Source: Cyanoderma ruficeps (Eukaryota; Chordata; Aves; Passeriformes; Timaliidae). From it: a stretch of 64,000 nucleotides of DNA. How positions within the stretch are numbered: position 1 is the stretch's first letter; each line of letters opens with the position of its first letter. The notes under the pieces are model-generated. The model was not told where the DNA came from and ran no database searches. It worked only from the letters and a program-made list of their open reading frames with translations. Of this stretch, positions 27,311 to 38,300 are shown piece after piece. The position numbers were made by a program, and so were the translations under genes. The stretch spans positions 757,775-821,774 of the forward strand of contig VZDJ01000010.1 in the NCBI GenBank assembly GCA_008694505.1, read 5' to 3'.

Positions 27311-28249
27311 CTAGTGGTGCTGCTCTTCTCACAGCCCCTTCACATTACGTCTTGGCACATGCATCAGTAGTACAGTCATGTAATATTAGAGACTTAATTT
27401 ATTCTCCTGAAAGCTTTAATACTTTAGGCAGCATCAGCTTTTTATCAGTGTCCACCTCTGAAAATTTCAGACATAATTGCCCCTTTTGTTGTTATACTGG
27501 AAAGCAAGAGCTGTCATAAAGGAGTGATTCAGCAATCCTCAAATAAAGCTCTATCGTAAACCATTGCAAATATTGCAATAACAACTTAAGAGTTTTCTTT
27601 CAGAATTCGTGACTTAAGTTCAAGAGTTACTTGTCTCAGAATGACATGACAAGGCTCTGTTTCAGTAGGGACTTAGGGTGCAATCCAGGGAGTGACTTAA
27701 TCCTCACCTTAAAAATAGAAATTTTTAAGAAAGGATGTGAAAAATCACACTTTAGGTGCTTTTTGCCCTCTGCCTGGGTAATCATAGTGTAGAGGTCTAA
27801 CTGCAACAGTTGGAATTACGTAAAATAAGTAATATTATAATGGCAACTATAAAAAAGACTATAATAAAGTCCAATCTGCTCAGTCATTGAAAAAACTGCT
27901 AGAAATGTGTCTTAGAAATTTGACCAATGAAAGATAAGAGATACAAGTATGTACAGATACCAAAGTATTATCTCTAACAGAAGGCAGAGGGTTTATTTGC
28001 TCAAATATATGAATTATTGACATGCCACACCAGCCCATGATCTGGACTGCTTGAGGTGACTGCTGGGCATGGGGAGAGGACATTCTCAATGAGCTGTCCC
28101 CTTGGTTTGGGAGCTAGAACAAGCTCATTGATGGAGGTACCCTCTTCCTGTGCCAGATGCTTTACTACAAAATATGTGACCTGTTATGCTTATGTGACAG
28201 GTATCAGTGAGATGCTCTCCATCTCTTAGCTGCCAGCAGGAAAAAAGAC

Positions 28250-29115
28250 TGGCCTGGTAGAACAGGAAGCTTTTGCAGGGACTCGGAGAAAAAAAAGAAA
28301 AAAAAAAAAAAAAAAAAAGAGGGGAGAAGACCAACGGAAAACGGAAAAGTCAAATACNTGTCATGAGGTTGTGCAGAAAGACAATTACAAAGGTGAAAGC
28401 CCAACTAGAACTCCATCTGGACAGCAGAGCAAAAGATAACTAAAATGTTTTAACAAATAAATCAACAGCAAAAAGACTGAGGAGAGTCTCCATGCTTTTT
28501 TTTGGATGCAGAGGGAAACACTGTCACAGAGGATGAGGAAAAGACTGAGGTACTTAACGCCTTTTTTTTTTTTGCCTCAATCCTTTACAGAAATACCAGT
28601 GTACACAGTCCCCTGCACTGGTAGACAAGGATGTGGAGCTGGTTAAATCTCCCACAATCCAAAAGGAACTGGTCAGCAACTTGCTTTGCTACTTAGACAA
28701 ATGTATCATGTTGGGTGGGAACCACCTGAGGATATTTATAGAGCTGGAAGAAGAGTTTGCTCTTTCCATGATTTACCACCAGTCCTGGTTAATCAGGAAG
28801 GTCCCAGATGACTGGTGGTTGGCAAATGTGACAGCCACCCACAAGGAGGGCAGGAAGACCTGGGGAAGAACAGGCTGGTCAGTCTGCCTCCTGTGCCAGC
28901 CAAGGTTACGGAGCAGGTCATCCTGAGTGCAATTTCATATGGTGTGCATAAGACAACCAGCAGATCAGGCCCAGCCAGATGGGTTTACGAAAGGCAGATC
29001 CTGCTTGACCAACCTGATCTCCCTCCAAGACAGGGTGACCAAGTGTTTTGAGGGAAAGCCTGTGGAAATTGTCTGCTTGGACTTCAGTAAAACCATTGAT
29101 ACCATCCTCCTCAGT
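28250..29115 (+). mobile_element. CR1 LINE ORF2 fragment (start of the reverse transcriptase)
   Basis: Broken reading frames translate to CR1 ORF2 pieces: DDWWLANVTATHKEG at about 28806-28850, then GFTKGRSCLTNLISLQDRV and VCLDFSKTIDTI at about 28980-29105, which match the CR1 segment leading into RT motif A. The downstream YxDD catalytic region is missing. The frame is broken by several shifts, an A-tract (28288-28318) and a T-tract (28562-28573). Non-functional, 5'- and 3'-truncated. Confidence 0.88.
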
Positions 29116-29224
29116 TCTTTAAATTCCACCTTCATGACAGTTTTCAAGAACAAACACCACCTCTGTAGTACTATACTATATTAATATTTATATACATTAG
29201 CTTTATTTTACAATACTAGTGTTC

Positions 29225-29831
29225 TGTAGTGGTGTGTTTTTAGTTTTATTTGTCAATTGTATGTTGTTAATGGTTTGCTCTACGTAGCCCCTAAGTTCTT
29301 TCCTATATGGTTTCTCCCAAGTTACAGTTATTTGTCAATCTTTTGTAATATAAAAACCTGTCAGTCACATCGGGTTCTCTCCCTGCATCTGGAAAGTTCC
29401 AGGGAGAGTGTGGAGTGGTTAGCCAGGATCCAAGAAGTTCCCTCCTTCCCCCCCAAGATTGGTTCCTTGAAAGTCCTTCATCCTGAAGACCACACCCAAA
29501 TCTTCCCTGATGGGTTCCTTCCTTAACCGTTGTCCTTGTTCCTCCCCCAATAAAAGCTGTTGACACAGGACAGTCCGTGCCATGCTGAGGCAGACCTGCT
29601 GAGGTTGAGGTTGTCCCTTTTGGGGCACCAATAAAATTCTGTGGTAGACGCCTCAACAGAGTCCTACTTTCTTGTTTGCCATAATCATGCTTACGCTTAA
29701 GCAGGAGCTCACAGGATTGGCAAGGTTTGCCTGCATACCAAGCCATGCCTTACTTGTCGCCGGTGGCAAGGCTGGCCGAGGCAGGGTGGGAGGACATTCC
29801 CAGAGGTCAGTGTCCTCTGGGATGTTCTACA
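29225..29831 (+). mobile_element. Solo LTR of the same family as the 54-kb LTR
   Basis: 607 bp starting TGTAGTGGTGTG and ending TTCTACA (TGTAG/CTACA inverted ends). Contains AATAAA at 29550-29555 and again near 29630, and in the same order most of the blocks seen in the antisense LTR at 54 kb. The 6-bp flanks (GTGTTC and TCCAGT) do not match, so the duplication has decayed or the ends are misplaced. No gag, pol or env beside it. Reading frames inside it, including a 147-codon antisense one, are not genes. Confidence 0.78.
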
Positions 29832-32514
29832 TCCAGTTCTTCATTATCATACTGGGCCAAAATTACTCATCAGTCTCTCCTTTGCATGATCTCTTGAACA
29901 CTATAGATGGGTCCACAAATTTTCTCATAAAAGCATATGTTTTTCACCAGCTGGATATCGTAATTGTGCAAATGATAAGTGGTCTTACTGCAAATGTTCA
30001 ATTGTCACTTAGCTATTACCTCAGCATCAAAACAGCTCTACACCTTTCAAAATGACAGCAGATTTACTCCAGTCGATCAAATTGTTTCCTTCCGAAATTC
30101 TTTCCAACTGATTTCACAATAAATATTTTTCATTTAGCTCTAAGTTATCTCACAGAGTAGAGGTTAAAATAAGATGGATTTTCTGCACATAAAAAACAGA
30201 CCTTGGGAAAGTTGTATGCAGGGGCCTGTAAACAGCCCACATGGAATGTGGGATTTTTCCAAAAATACAAGGAGAGTATGTGAGGTATTCTTTTGTAACT
30301 GCAACAATAGCATGAAATACTATATAAAACTGACAAAGAATTTTAGTTTTCCCAAAGGATTTCTGGTTGTTTCTTTTAGCTAATGGGTATCAAGGCAGTG
30401 AAACTAAATCTTGTCAAAGCATGTCTTTAAGATGAGCTTTTATCAGCAGTATGAAGCCAGAGTGGTCTTAAATGTCATCACCATTCTGAACTGCCCTGCT
30501 GTAATGGCATGTAAAGCCACAGCAGGCAGTAAGTGCCTGTGGACCTTTTGAATTCCCAGTTGCAAGGCTCCTTGCTTTGAAACAAGGGGCTTTCGTTAGA
30601 TTCATCTGGACTTTAGGCTTTCACATGAGAACTAGAAAGTGGAGCAACTTTGAAGTTATTTCTTTTAACTTGTTTTCCTAATTAAAATGAAGCTTGGGCC
30701 AGAAACACATCCTTCCTCTCTCTCCCCCCCCCCCCCCNCCCAGCTCTTCCTCCCTCCCTCTCCCCTCTCTTATTTCCATAGTCTGGTAACAAAGGTGCTT
30801 TGATTTCACTTTAAATGGGGATGAGGGCTGATGGTGGGTGGTGGTGAGTGTGCGGTGTGATCTTTGATCTATAGATGTACATAGACAACTTTAGCCCACA
30901 AGGAATTTGTCTGAGAAACCACATTAAAATAGCAGTTGAAACATAATGCAAACCTCCTAACCTACTTCTAATTGATGTTGTCTGGAGTGCTGTGCAGTTC
31001 TAGAAGTACTTTGATTTTGGAGGATGAATAATGGTAGACTTCATTCTGTGAAATGCATTTTATATTCCTACAAAAATATTTGGAACTCATGTAAGAAATA
31101 TGCTTTTATCCACAGATATCAATTAGTGAAGATGATAATGACTTTTTCCTATTACATGTATCTATGCTATGTGTTGCTTTATGTTATGATCTGGCAGCTG
31201 TTGTAACAAACAATCCACTTTAAAAAATAACCTAAAGGTTTAAGTCGTAAAATAAGGAACATCTTAATACTTAAGACGGTAACTGCTGCAGCATGTGGAA
31301 TTTTGCATGAAGCACACAACCCACTGATATTCCTAAGCTGAAAAAGGCAGTAAACAAAACAAGAAAAAAAATTCTAAACATAGAAATTCCATCTGAAGCA
31401 GGCATGAAGATCCTGACATTCTCTCTTTAGGCATTAAGTCAGTCACAGAGAGATACTGTGAGTATGGATATGACACCGTCTCTCTACTGTGTGATTCCTC
31501 TGATTCCATTTGGGTTGTGTTTTCTGATGAAGATTACTGAGGAAGTGTGTGCACTTAAGCAGCTTCTATACTTGCATAAAGGAGATACTGAGCCTGCCAG
31601 TAATTAATGTCTACGCAATCTCATTTCTGAGTGAGTACATTTAGTACAGTGAATACACTGTCTCAGTTCAGAAAGAGAATATGCATTCCATTTCATCCTA
31701 TGGACTAGTTTCAGTAAGATGAACTGCACTACTTCCTGGACTTTAAACTGACACTTCCCAATGACCTTCCTGTTGTAACTGAGATACAGCTTATTTTTCT
31801 AGTTTCAATTTTAGAGATTTAAGGCTATGACATTCACTTTAGCATTTGTTCTGAGCATCTTCCTAATGCAGGCTCTTTTTAAGCATCCACTTAACCACTA
31901 AAAAGATGCCCTGGGTTTATAGATTTATGATAATTTGAATGTTGCAGGTTATCTGAGTAAAGAAGGAAAAGAGATCATTTTTGAATCATGTTAGTTTGCT
32001 TCTTCAAACTAAGACACCCATGGCTGCATAATACACTTCTATCAAAAGCTTATGACAAAGCTGGCAGCAACAAATACCTTTAACTAGACTGTCTATTGGG
32101 ACATTTTACCCAAGTCCTGGCTGCTCCTACCTCAGGATGAATGATACTAGAACATATGCCAAGCAAATAAAATTAAACTGTGACGAAAACATCAGTAGTT
32201 GAGAAATATTAAACACAGGTTATAGTGTAGCACTGGTTCCTGACATCTCCTATCTGATGTTACAGTTGGTATCAGGCCTTGAATGAAGTAGAGAAGAAAA
32301 AAAATGGTTCTTTAAACATTCACTTATTTCATCACTTACATTCAGTTTCTCTATCAAACTTCTCGAGGGTTTAAAGTATCCCATACCAAAGTTGCTCACA
32401 GTATCATATAGCTGCAAGGAAGGAAATTCTGATTTGACAACATGATGAAAAATGTTTTTACCAGTGGTAAAATGTTAGTAATCCTGGCATGGATAATACA
32501 GTCCCTTGTATGAA
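29832..32514. other. Intergenic, no supported gene
   Basis: No recognisable exon; the pyrimidine tract at 30.7 kb is the only clear feature. Confidence 0.65.
30708..30771. repeat. Poly(C)/pyrimidine tract with an N
   Basis: C/T-only run with about 17 C, an ambiguous base at 30738, then CTTCCTCCCTCCCTC. A purine-pyrimidine mirror-like tract that could adopt non-B DNA and was hard to assemble. Confidence 0.85.
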
Positions 32515-32825
32515 TAAATGGGTTCAGTATGGTCACATATCCCTGAGACAATGCAAAACTGGAGGAAATGCAACAAAGGGCTGTTAAGATGATCAGGGAA
32601 ATGGAAATCTGCCTGTGTGAGAAGAGTTTGTTCAGTCTCTGTCAATAAGGACTGAGAGGTGACACAACTGGTCTCCATCACTATTTTAGAAGGCCAACAC
32701 TGAAGAGGACAAAAAGCTAATTAAACTAAAGGACAATGTTGGCACAATGACAAGCAGTTATAAGTTGACTATGAATACATTTAAGGATGAAATGAGAAGA
32801 ATATTTTTAATCAGCAAAAGAAACA
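32515..32825 (+). mobile_element. Old CR1/L3-like LINE remnant
   Basis: GGAGGAAATGCAACAAAGGG, GAGAGGTGACACAACTGGTC, AAGGACAATGTTGGCACAATG and ATGAATACATTTAAGGATGAAATGAG resemble the 3' region of ancient CR1-superfamily elements. Strongly diverged; subfamily not assigned. Confidence 0.6.
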
Positions 32826-33839
32826 TGTTTTGACAGAGGCGATACAGCAACAACATGCCTAAGAACAGTACACAGTGATTTTTCTTAACAGCTTGTTTAA
32901 GTTTGACATGGCTAGCTGTGATCACAAGGAAAGAGATTCAGTATCTCTTCTGTGAACATATGTGGCCAGTGTCCTTTATCAGTCAAGAGGAAAACAGGTT
33001 TTTTGGATGCACTTGGAGACTGCAGTGTGTGGGGTGAGAAAAAAGAAGAGTGGTTGCTTCCTAAACAGTGAGTCATCTGATCTACGGCCTTATTCCTTCA
33101 CCCATCTAGTGAAAAAAATGTCTGGATTCAAAATTAAAGTAATCAAATTTTAAATACTTGATGTTAAACTTAGTTGCAACTTAACATTTAAATCTGTCTT
33201 TTATAACATACCTTGCGAATTGTAAACTAAAGAACGGTTTAGCTATGGATAAACAGTAGTTTAATTTCTGTTTTGCTTCCTCTTGATTTTTAAGACAATG
33301 GTTTTATATTCTATATTCTTTGAAAATCTCAACCCAAACTCTGGGCTTGCATGTCTGCCATTTACTTCAAAAATTCTTCTATATTCCAAAGATTCTACCA
33401 CTTCAGCAGTGATCATCAGTTCAGCAGAAAGCTAAGCAGTAGAGGAAAGAAAGCTGATTATCTGGGATATATGTAATATGTCTCCTGTCCCAATCCCACA
33501 CATATTTTTCACTCCCACTCTTAGTCATAATTATGGAAATACAGGAAAAAACAACCAATGTCCCATGAGTACTCCAAATAACCAACCTTTAAACAGTAAT
33601 GACAGAAGAAAAGTTTTAAGAATAAATATTGAAATTCATCCATCCCCTGAAGAGAAATACCCCCAACTTTTCCAACCATCTCCAAGATAAACATGCAGTT
33701 ACTGTGGTATTCTTGCGGTGTCGGTATGCCACTTTTAGCTCATTTCATTTCACAAACAAAGGCCGTAACAGATGGTATTTTAGCAGAGTTTAATTCCTTT
33801 ATTAAAGCCAGACATAGCAGGCTGCGACGTCTCTGACAA
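32826..33839. other. Intergenic, up to the CpG island
   Basis: AT-rich; ends at an abrupt composition change at about 33840. A 70-codon frame at 33478 has no recognisable domain. Confidence 0.65.
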
Positions 33840-34019
33840 GGAGTCATTTCACTTTACCCTCAGCGCTGCGGGTACCCGCAGAGCCGGCCCTTCCCTGCAG
33901 CACGGCCGCGGGAGGCTGACGCGCCCCGGCGGGACCGGGCTCCTCCGGGCGCGGGCCTGCAGAAAGCCGGCTCTAAGCCGGGTCCTCTTCCCCACTGCGA
34001 GCAGGTAAACGCTCCGTGC

Positions 34020-34270
34020 AGCCTTTTCAGCGAGGAACAAGACGAGAGGACACAGCTTACCGCTGCGCCAGAGGACGTTCACTTTGGACACTACGAGGAA
34101 TTTCTTTACAGAAAGGGTGATTAAATACTGGAAAGGGCTGCCCCGGCAGGTGTTTAAGGAAAAACGACTTGTCACCCTGTGTCACGGTGTACTGAGATGG
34201 TGGCGTTCGGCCCCAGGCTGGCCTCGATGATCTCAGGGGTCTCCTCCAGCCCAGTGGGCTCTGCACTGGC
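34020..34270 (+). mobile_element. CR1 LINE 3' fragment inside the MRPS30 CpG island
   Basis: Matches the 3' end of avian CR1: a dispersed segment around GAGGAATTTCTTTACAGAA, then an AAGGGTGATTAAATACTGGAA block, then the tail CTCGATGATCTCAGGGGTCT at about 34225. The terminal octamer repeat is not recognisable. It ends some 75 bp before the first promoter motif and keeps many CpGs, unlike the other CR1 copies here. Confidence 0.8.
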
Positions 34271-34344
34271 GGCCTCCACCAGGGACACAGCGGCGGTTTT
34301 CCCGCCAGGCCCGACACTTCCGGGCCGCCTCTCGGTGAGCATCT

Positions 34345-34610
34345 TGGGAGGTGTAGTTCCCACGCAGCAGCAGGCTTACTGCCGCTATTGCGCATGACCA
34401 GAAGCCCCGCCTCGCCACGCCGTGGGGGCATTTGGCGCCCTCCAGCCACGTGACTCCCAAGGCCCCGCCGCTTCCGGGCCGGCAGCTCCCGCCGCCGGAA
34501 AAACCGCCCGCCGACCGGAAAGAGGGGTTATCACGTGGTCTCCAGAGGCCAATCAGCCTCTGCGGTTTCCGGATCCCATCCCGCCGCCGTCCCGTAGTTC
34601 CGCGAGATGG
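34345..34610 (+). promoter_or_regulatory. MRPS30: MRPS30 core promoter with mitochondrial-gene type motifs
   Basis: TATA-less. Visible motifs: reverse-strand ACTACACCTCCCA at 34345-34357 (fits the ZNF143/THAP11 pattern ACTAYRNNNCCCR); TGCGCATG at 34389-34396 (NRF1-like); CACGTG at 34447-34452 and 34532-34537 (E-boxes); ETS-type CTTCCGG at 34471-34477 and CCGGAA at 34495-34500 and 34515-34520; CCAAT at 34549-34553; and a YY1-like GATGGCGGC over the start codon. NRF1, ETS/GABPA and YY1 sites are typical of nuclear genes for mitochondrial translation. The transcription start is probably between 34500 and 34600 but is not proven. Confidence 0.65.
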
Positions 34611-35309
34611 CGGCGCTGGGGGCTTGGCGGCTTCTGCGGCCCGGCCGGCGCTGGTTCTCGGAGACGGTGCCCGGCACCCCCTCGCCGCCCGAAAGCCCTC
34701 TCTATCCGCCCGTGGTGGCGTCCATCACGGCCAAGAGCAGAGCGGCCAAGTCTCGACGCCTGCAGCGCTTCAACCAGCGGGTGCACGCGGCGGCCACGGT
34801 GGAGGAGAAGCTGCGGCTGTACGGGAAGCTGCAGCGGCCCAAGTACACGGTGTATCCGCAGACCTTCGCCCTTAACGCCGACCGCTGGTACCGCAGTTTC
34901 ACAAAAACCGTCTTAGTGCCGGGGATGCCCCCGAAAGGCGCGGCCGCGAAACCCCCGGTAGCGGCGGCGGGAGCGACCGTCGAGGCCGGCAGAGCCCCGG
35001 AGCCGGGAGCAGAGGCACCGGCGGCTGCGGAGGCACCGGCGGCTGTGGGGGCACCGGCGGCTGCAGAGGCGCCGGGGGAGGCGGTGTCGGCGGGGGCCGC
35101 GGCGGGAGAGGTGCCATATGTGGATATAGGCGAGCTGCGGTCTCTCACCTGCGACGCCCTTCTCCAGGAGAGCTTCTACCAGAACAAGAAGCGGCCGTTC
35201 CTCTACCGCGACCAGGATCACACGCCCGGCCCCTTCCTCACGCAGCTCGTTTCCACCCTCGCCGCTTCCCTGGCCGGTTGCAACCCACTGCTGGCTGCTT
35301 CCTCCCTCG
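34607..35309 (+). CDS. MRPS30: MRPS30 coding exon 1
   Basis: Codons 1-234 plus the first base of codon 235. The donor is G|GTACGG at 35310. Open reading continues past the donor to 35548, but homology to the family stops at residues LAASSL, so the read-through tail is intronic. Very GC-rich; holds the targeting peptide, the conserved N-terminal block and the low-complexity Ala/Pro/Glu linker. Confidence 0.94.
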
Positions 35310-38300
35310 GTACGGAGCGGGCCTGGCAGGGAAAGGGACATGGGAACCCTTGGGTGATAGGCCGGCACGAGTGTCGCTGGTGTAGCCTAATTGTTCAGAT
35401 CATCGCTAGTAATTTGTCTCCATCTTTCTACGAGGATTTTGGGGTTTGTATCTCACTGCAGCTACAGAGGAATTGGGAGGGTTTTAAATGCACGAGGCGA
35501 ATCACTGTTTTTCTGTCTTCCGTGTTCTATTTCAGATCTAAGCCCTGAAGTCAACTATTACTGGCATCATGGTGAGGAAGTTGTTCTTCACGGACACCGA
35601 AAGGGTAGAGTTGATCCTGTGCGATTCCAAATAGATGATAACCCACACCTCCAGATCCGTGTACCAAAGCAGCTTCCTGAGGTGTGGATGTTTTCAACAG
35701 CCAGTTAATACTTTGCATTTTCATTTTTGTTTTTGACAGCCATTGAAAACATGCAGAAGTAATTTTTGGAGGACCGGGTTAATCAGTGTGTGGCACATTT
35801 GGGTATTTTATGAGTCTTAATACCCTTTCTGCATTGTGGTAATGGATTTGTAGTTATTGCAATGGTCTTCTGAACTTTTGGTCCTCTTTGTACTTTTAAT
35901 TGCATGTTGTTATATTTAATTAAATTGAATTTTTAACATTCTGTGCTTATAAACAAAAATGAGAAATGTGCTGTGGAACATTCAGGTAAAAGAAAAGAAG
36001 AAAAGCACATATAAGCTGAATGCAAGCATTCCTGTTTGGCAGTTGTTTTCTCGAATGCTCAAGTTCAGTGGAAATAGGCTCTGTTTCAGTATTGTAATGT
36101 TTTTCTTTCAGGTTTATACGATGGTAATTGTAGAGTAGCCAGTGCAGGTCTCTGTTGTCCAGTTTCCACCACAAAAAGAAAACCATTGTGTGTTCTGTAA
36201 ACAGAATTTGATGGCTGACTTAGTTGTACAGTTTACTTAGGTTAGTATTGTCAGGTGCTACAAACCTTGGCATTTTGGAAGAACTGTCTAGGGAATTCAA
36301 ACTGTTGTGTAGCACAGTAAACCAAATGTCTGAACTTAGTCTACATGTTCAGGTTGATTTATTGGTTGCTGCTAGAAGTGTTTTTACTCTTTTTCGATGA
36401 AAGCTAGAATATGGTGACAAGTGGCAGATTTTTTAGCATTATTTCAGATATTTTGTGTTGTGGAAAAATTAATACAAAATGACTGCCAGCCCTCATCACA
36501 AGATGAGAATTTCTCTTGCAAAATAATGAATTTCAGTTAAGGTTATCTGTATGATGTGTATAAGCAGGACTTGCACTTTCTGTTGTCTGACCAGGAAGTG
36601 GTGTATTACATTGGACCTGATGTCAGAAATGTGTCTTACATTGTGGCTTTTCTTTCTGCTGTTGTTTTCAAGGTTGTACCCCTGGAGTCAGATCTTGGGA
36701 CTGTTCCTGTTATTGATCACAAGCCATCCAAACTACCATTGTTCAAAAAACAGTATGAAAATAAGGTATTTATAGGTAAGAATTTTTAATTGTGAAATAT
36801 TAGGTACTTTTTTTTTATTAAAAAAAACCAAAAAACAACAAACCCACCGAATGAAAACGATCCCCAAAACTAATGCCAGCTCAATATTTCTTCTCCCATC
36901 ACCAGAAATAGTTGTGTATTCTTGTCTATAACTGTATAAGTATATGTAGTGTATAGATCTCTATTGCGATTTCGTGTCAGTTAGGCAATGGGGAGTAGCA
37001 TTCTTCTGTGCTTGTCCGTTCTCCTGTGTGTCCAGAGAAGTTCAGTTGAATAGAAAATTGACACAAAAGTTTGAATTTTGATACATCTCCGGGGAAATTC
37101 TCATTTTAGCATGTGAGCTCTTGCCTTTTGGAAGTAGGCAACTCCTCACAGATCTACAGCAGCGGTTCTAGCTTTAGAGTCTGATGATGAAGATGTATGT
37201 GTCTGTATGCATAACAGTGTTCTCTCTCTGACTGATAGTTTTGTTTTGGGGAACACAGGATCAAAGGTGGCAGATCCATGCTGTTATGGACACACCCAGT
37301 TCCATCTGCTTCCTGACAGACTGAAGCGGGAGAGGTTCATAAGAGATCGTCTCGAGGACCAGATCGAAGTTGTTTATCGGTCAAATGGAATTGCAAGTCT
37401 CTTTGCCTGGACAGCAGCACAGGCAATGTATCAAGGTGAGACAGCTTGACAAATTTTTCCTGGTTATGAATGTGTACCGTAAAGTTCATTAACCTTTTCT
37501 CTACATTGCCTTTTTCTCATCCCTTTTTTTTCTGAAGACCATCTTTTAAGGGAATCTTTACAGATGTAATCGAATTAATAAAAGAGAGCTAGTTAAAGTA
37601 CTTTCACTTAGTTAAAGTGCTTTAGTTTGAGTATTTTGATTCAGGGGAATTAATTACAGAGAAAAATATTTTTTCATATATACCTGTGCAAAAATCTCAG
37701 TGCTTTCACTTGCTCTTTCCACCTTAAGAGGGAAATGTTGCAGACATCAAGCAATTTTGTCGTTTTTCCTTCTGGAACGACTATGTTGCTTACCCCTTGT
37801 TTGGGTAATTTCAACTCCATGAAAATACTAGGAATGAAAAAAAAAATGTCAGCAGCCTTACATTGGGATTTTATACCTACATTTGTCTCAAAAAATCCCA
37901 AAAGACCTGATGGTTAGACCAGGTTAGTCTTTCACTTATTCTTGTAGGTACAATTATTGTCTAGTGTTACTGTAAGACACCTGATGGCTTGTAGTTTTAC
38001 TTGAGAAACAACACATGTAAGAAACTGCTATAGTGTATGTTGCTGCTCTGCATTAAATTTTTTATGTAATGGTGTATTAGAGAGCTTTCTTTGTGGATGT
38101 AAAATATTGACGTCAAGTAAATCTTGTCTTCAGAGTTAGTCACTGTGAACACATCATGAGTTGTAAGGGCAGCATTATTCAAATCTATGACTTTTTTTCC
38201 TTCTGTAACAGTTTCTAGCATTGTTGCACATAAGAATATTCTTTAAAATATCTGTGTGTACAAATGCACATTCATAAATATGTAAGTATTTTTAACATCC

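Larger units (their letters stand above)
33840..35315. promoter_or_regulatory. MRPS30: CpG island spanning the MRPS30 promoter and exon 1
   Basis: Abrupt switch from AT-rich DNA at about 33840 to GC-rich DNA dense in CG dinucleotides, ending at the exon 1 donor. It covers an upstream GC-rich segment, a CR1 3' fragment (34020-34270), the core promoter and exon 1. CpG-island promoters of this type are usually TATA-less, housekeeping and often bidirectional. In human a divergent noncoding transcript (MRPS30-DT) starts here; nothing in this sequence proves one in this species. Confidence 0.85.

Noticed and set aside
28086..28131. 10-bp inverted repeat (TCAATGAGCT / AGCTCATTGA) as a structured RNA
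   Set aside because: Short stem, 26-nt loop, no supporting context; plausible by chance in 64 kb.
29303..29746. 147-codon antisense frame
   Set aside because: Lies wholly inside the solo LTR and resembles no retroviral or cellular protein.
34422..34916. Overlapping 164- and 147-codon frames, and antisense frames of 130-151 codons in the CpG island
   Set aside because: Long frames are expected in GC-rich DNA where stop codons are rare; they are shadows of MRPS30 exon 1 or promoter DNA.
34607..35548. 313-codon uninterrupted frame as the full gene product
   Set aside because: Homology ends at 35309, where a GT donor lies in the correct phase for exon 2; the remaining codons are intron 1 and exon 2 read out of frame.
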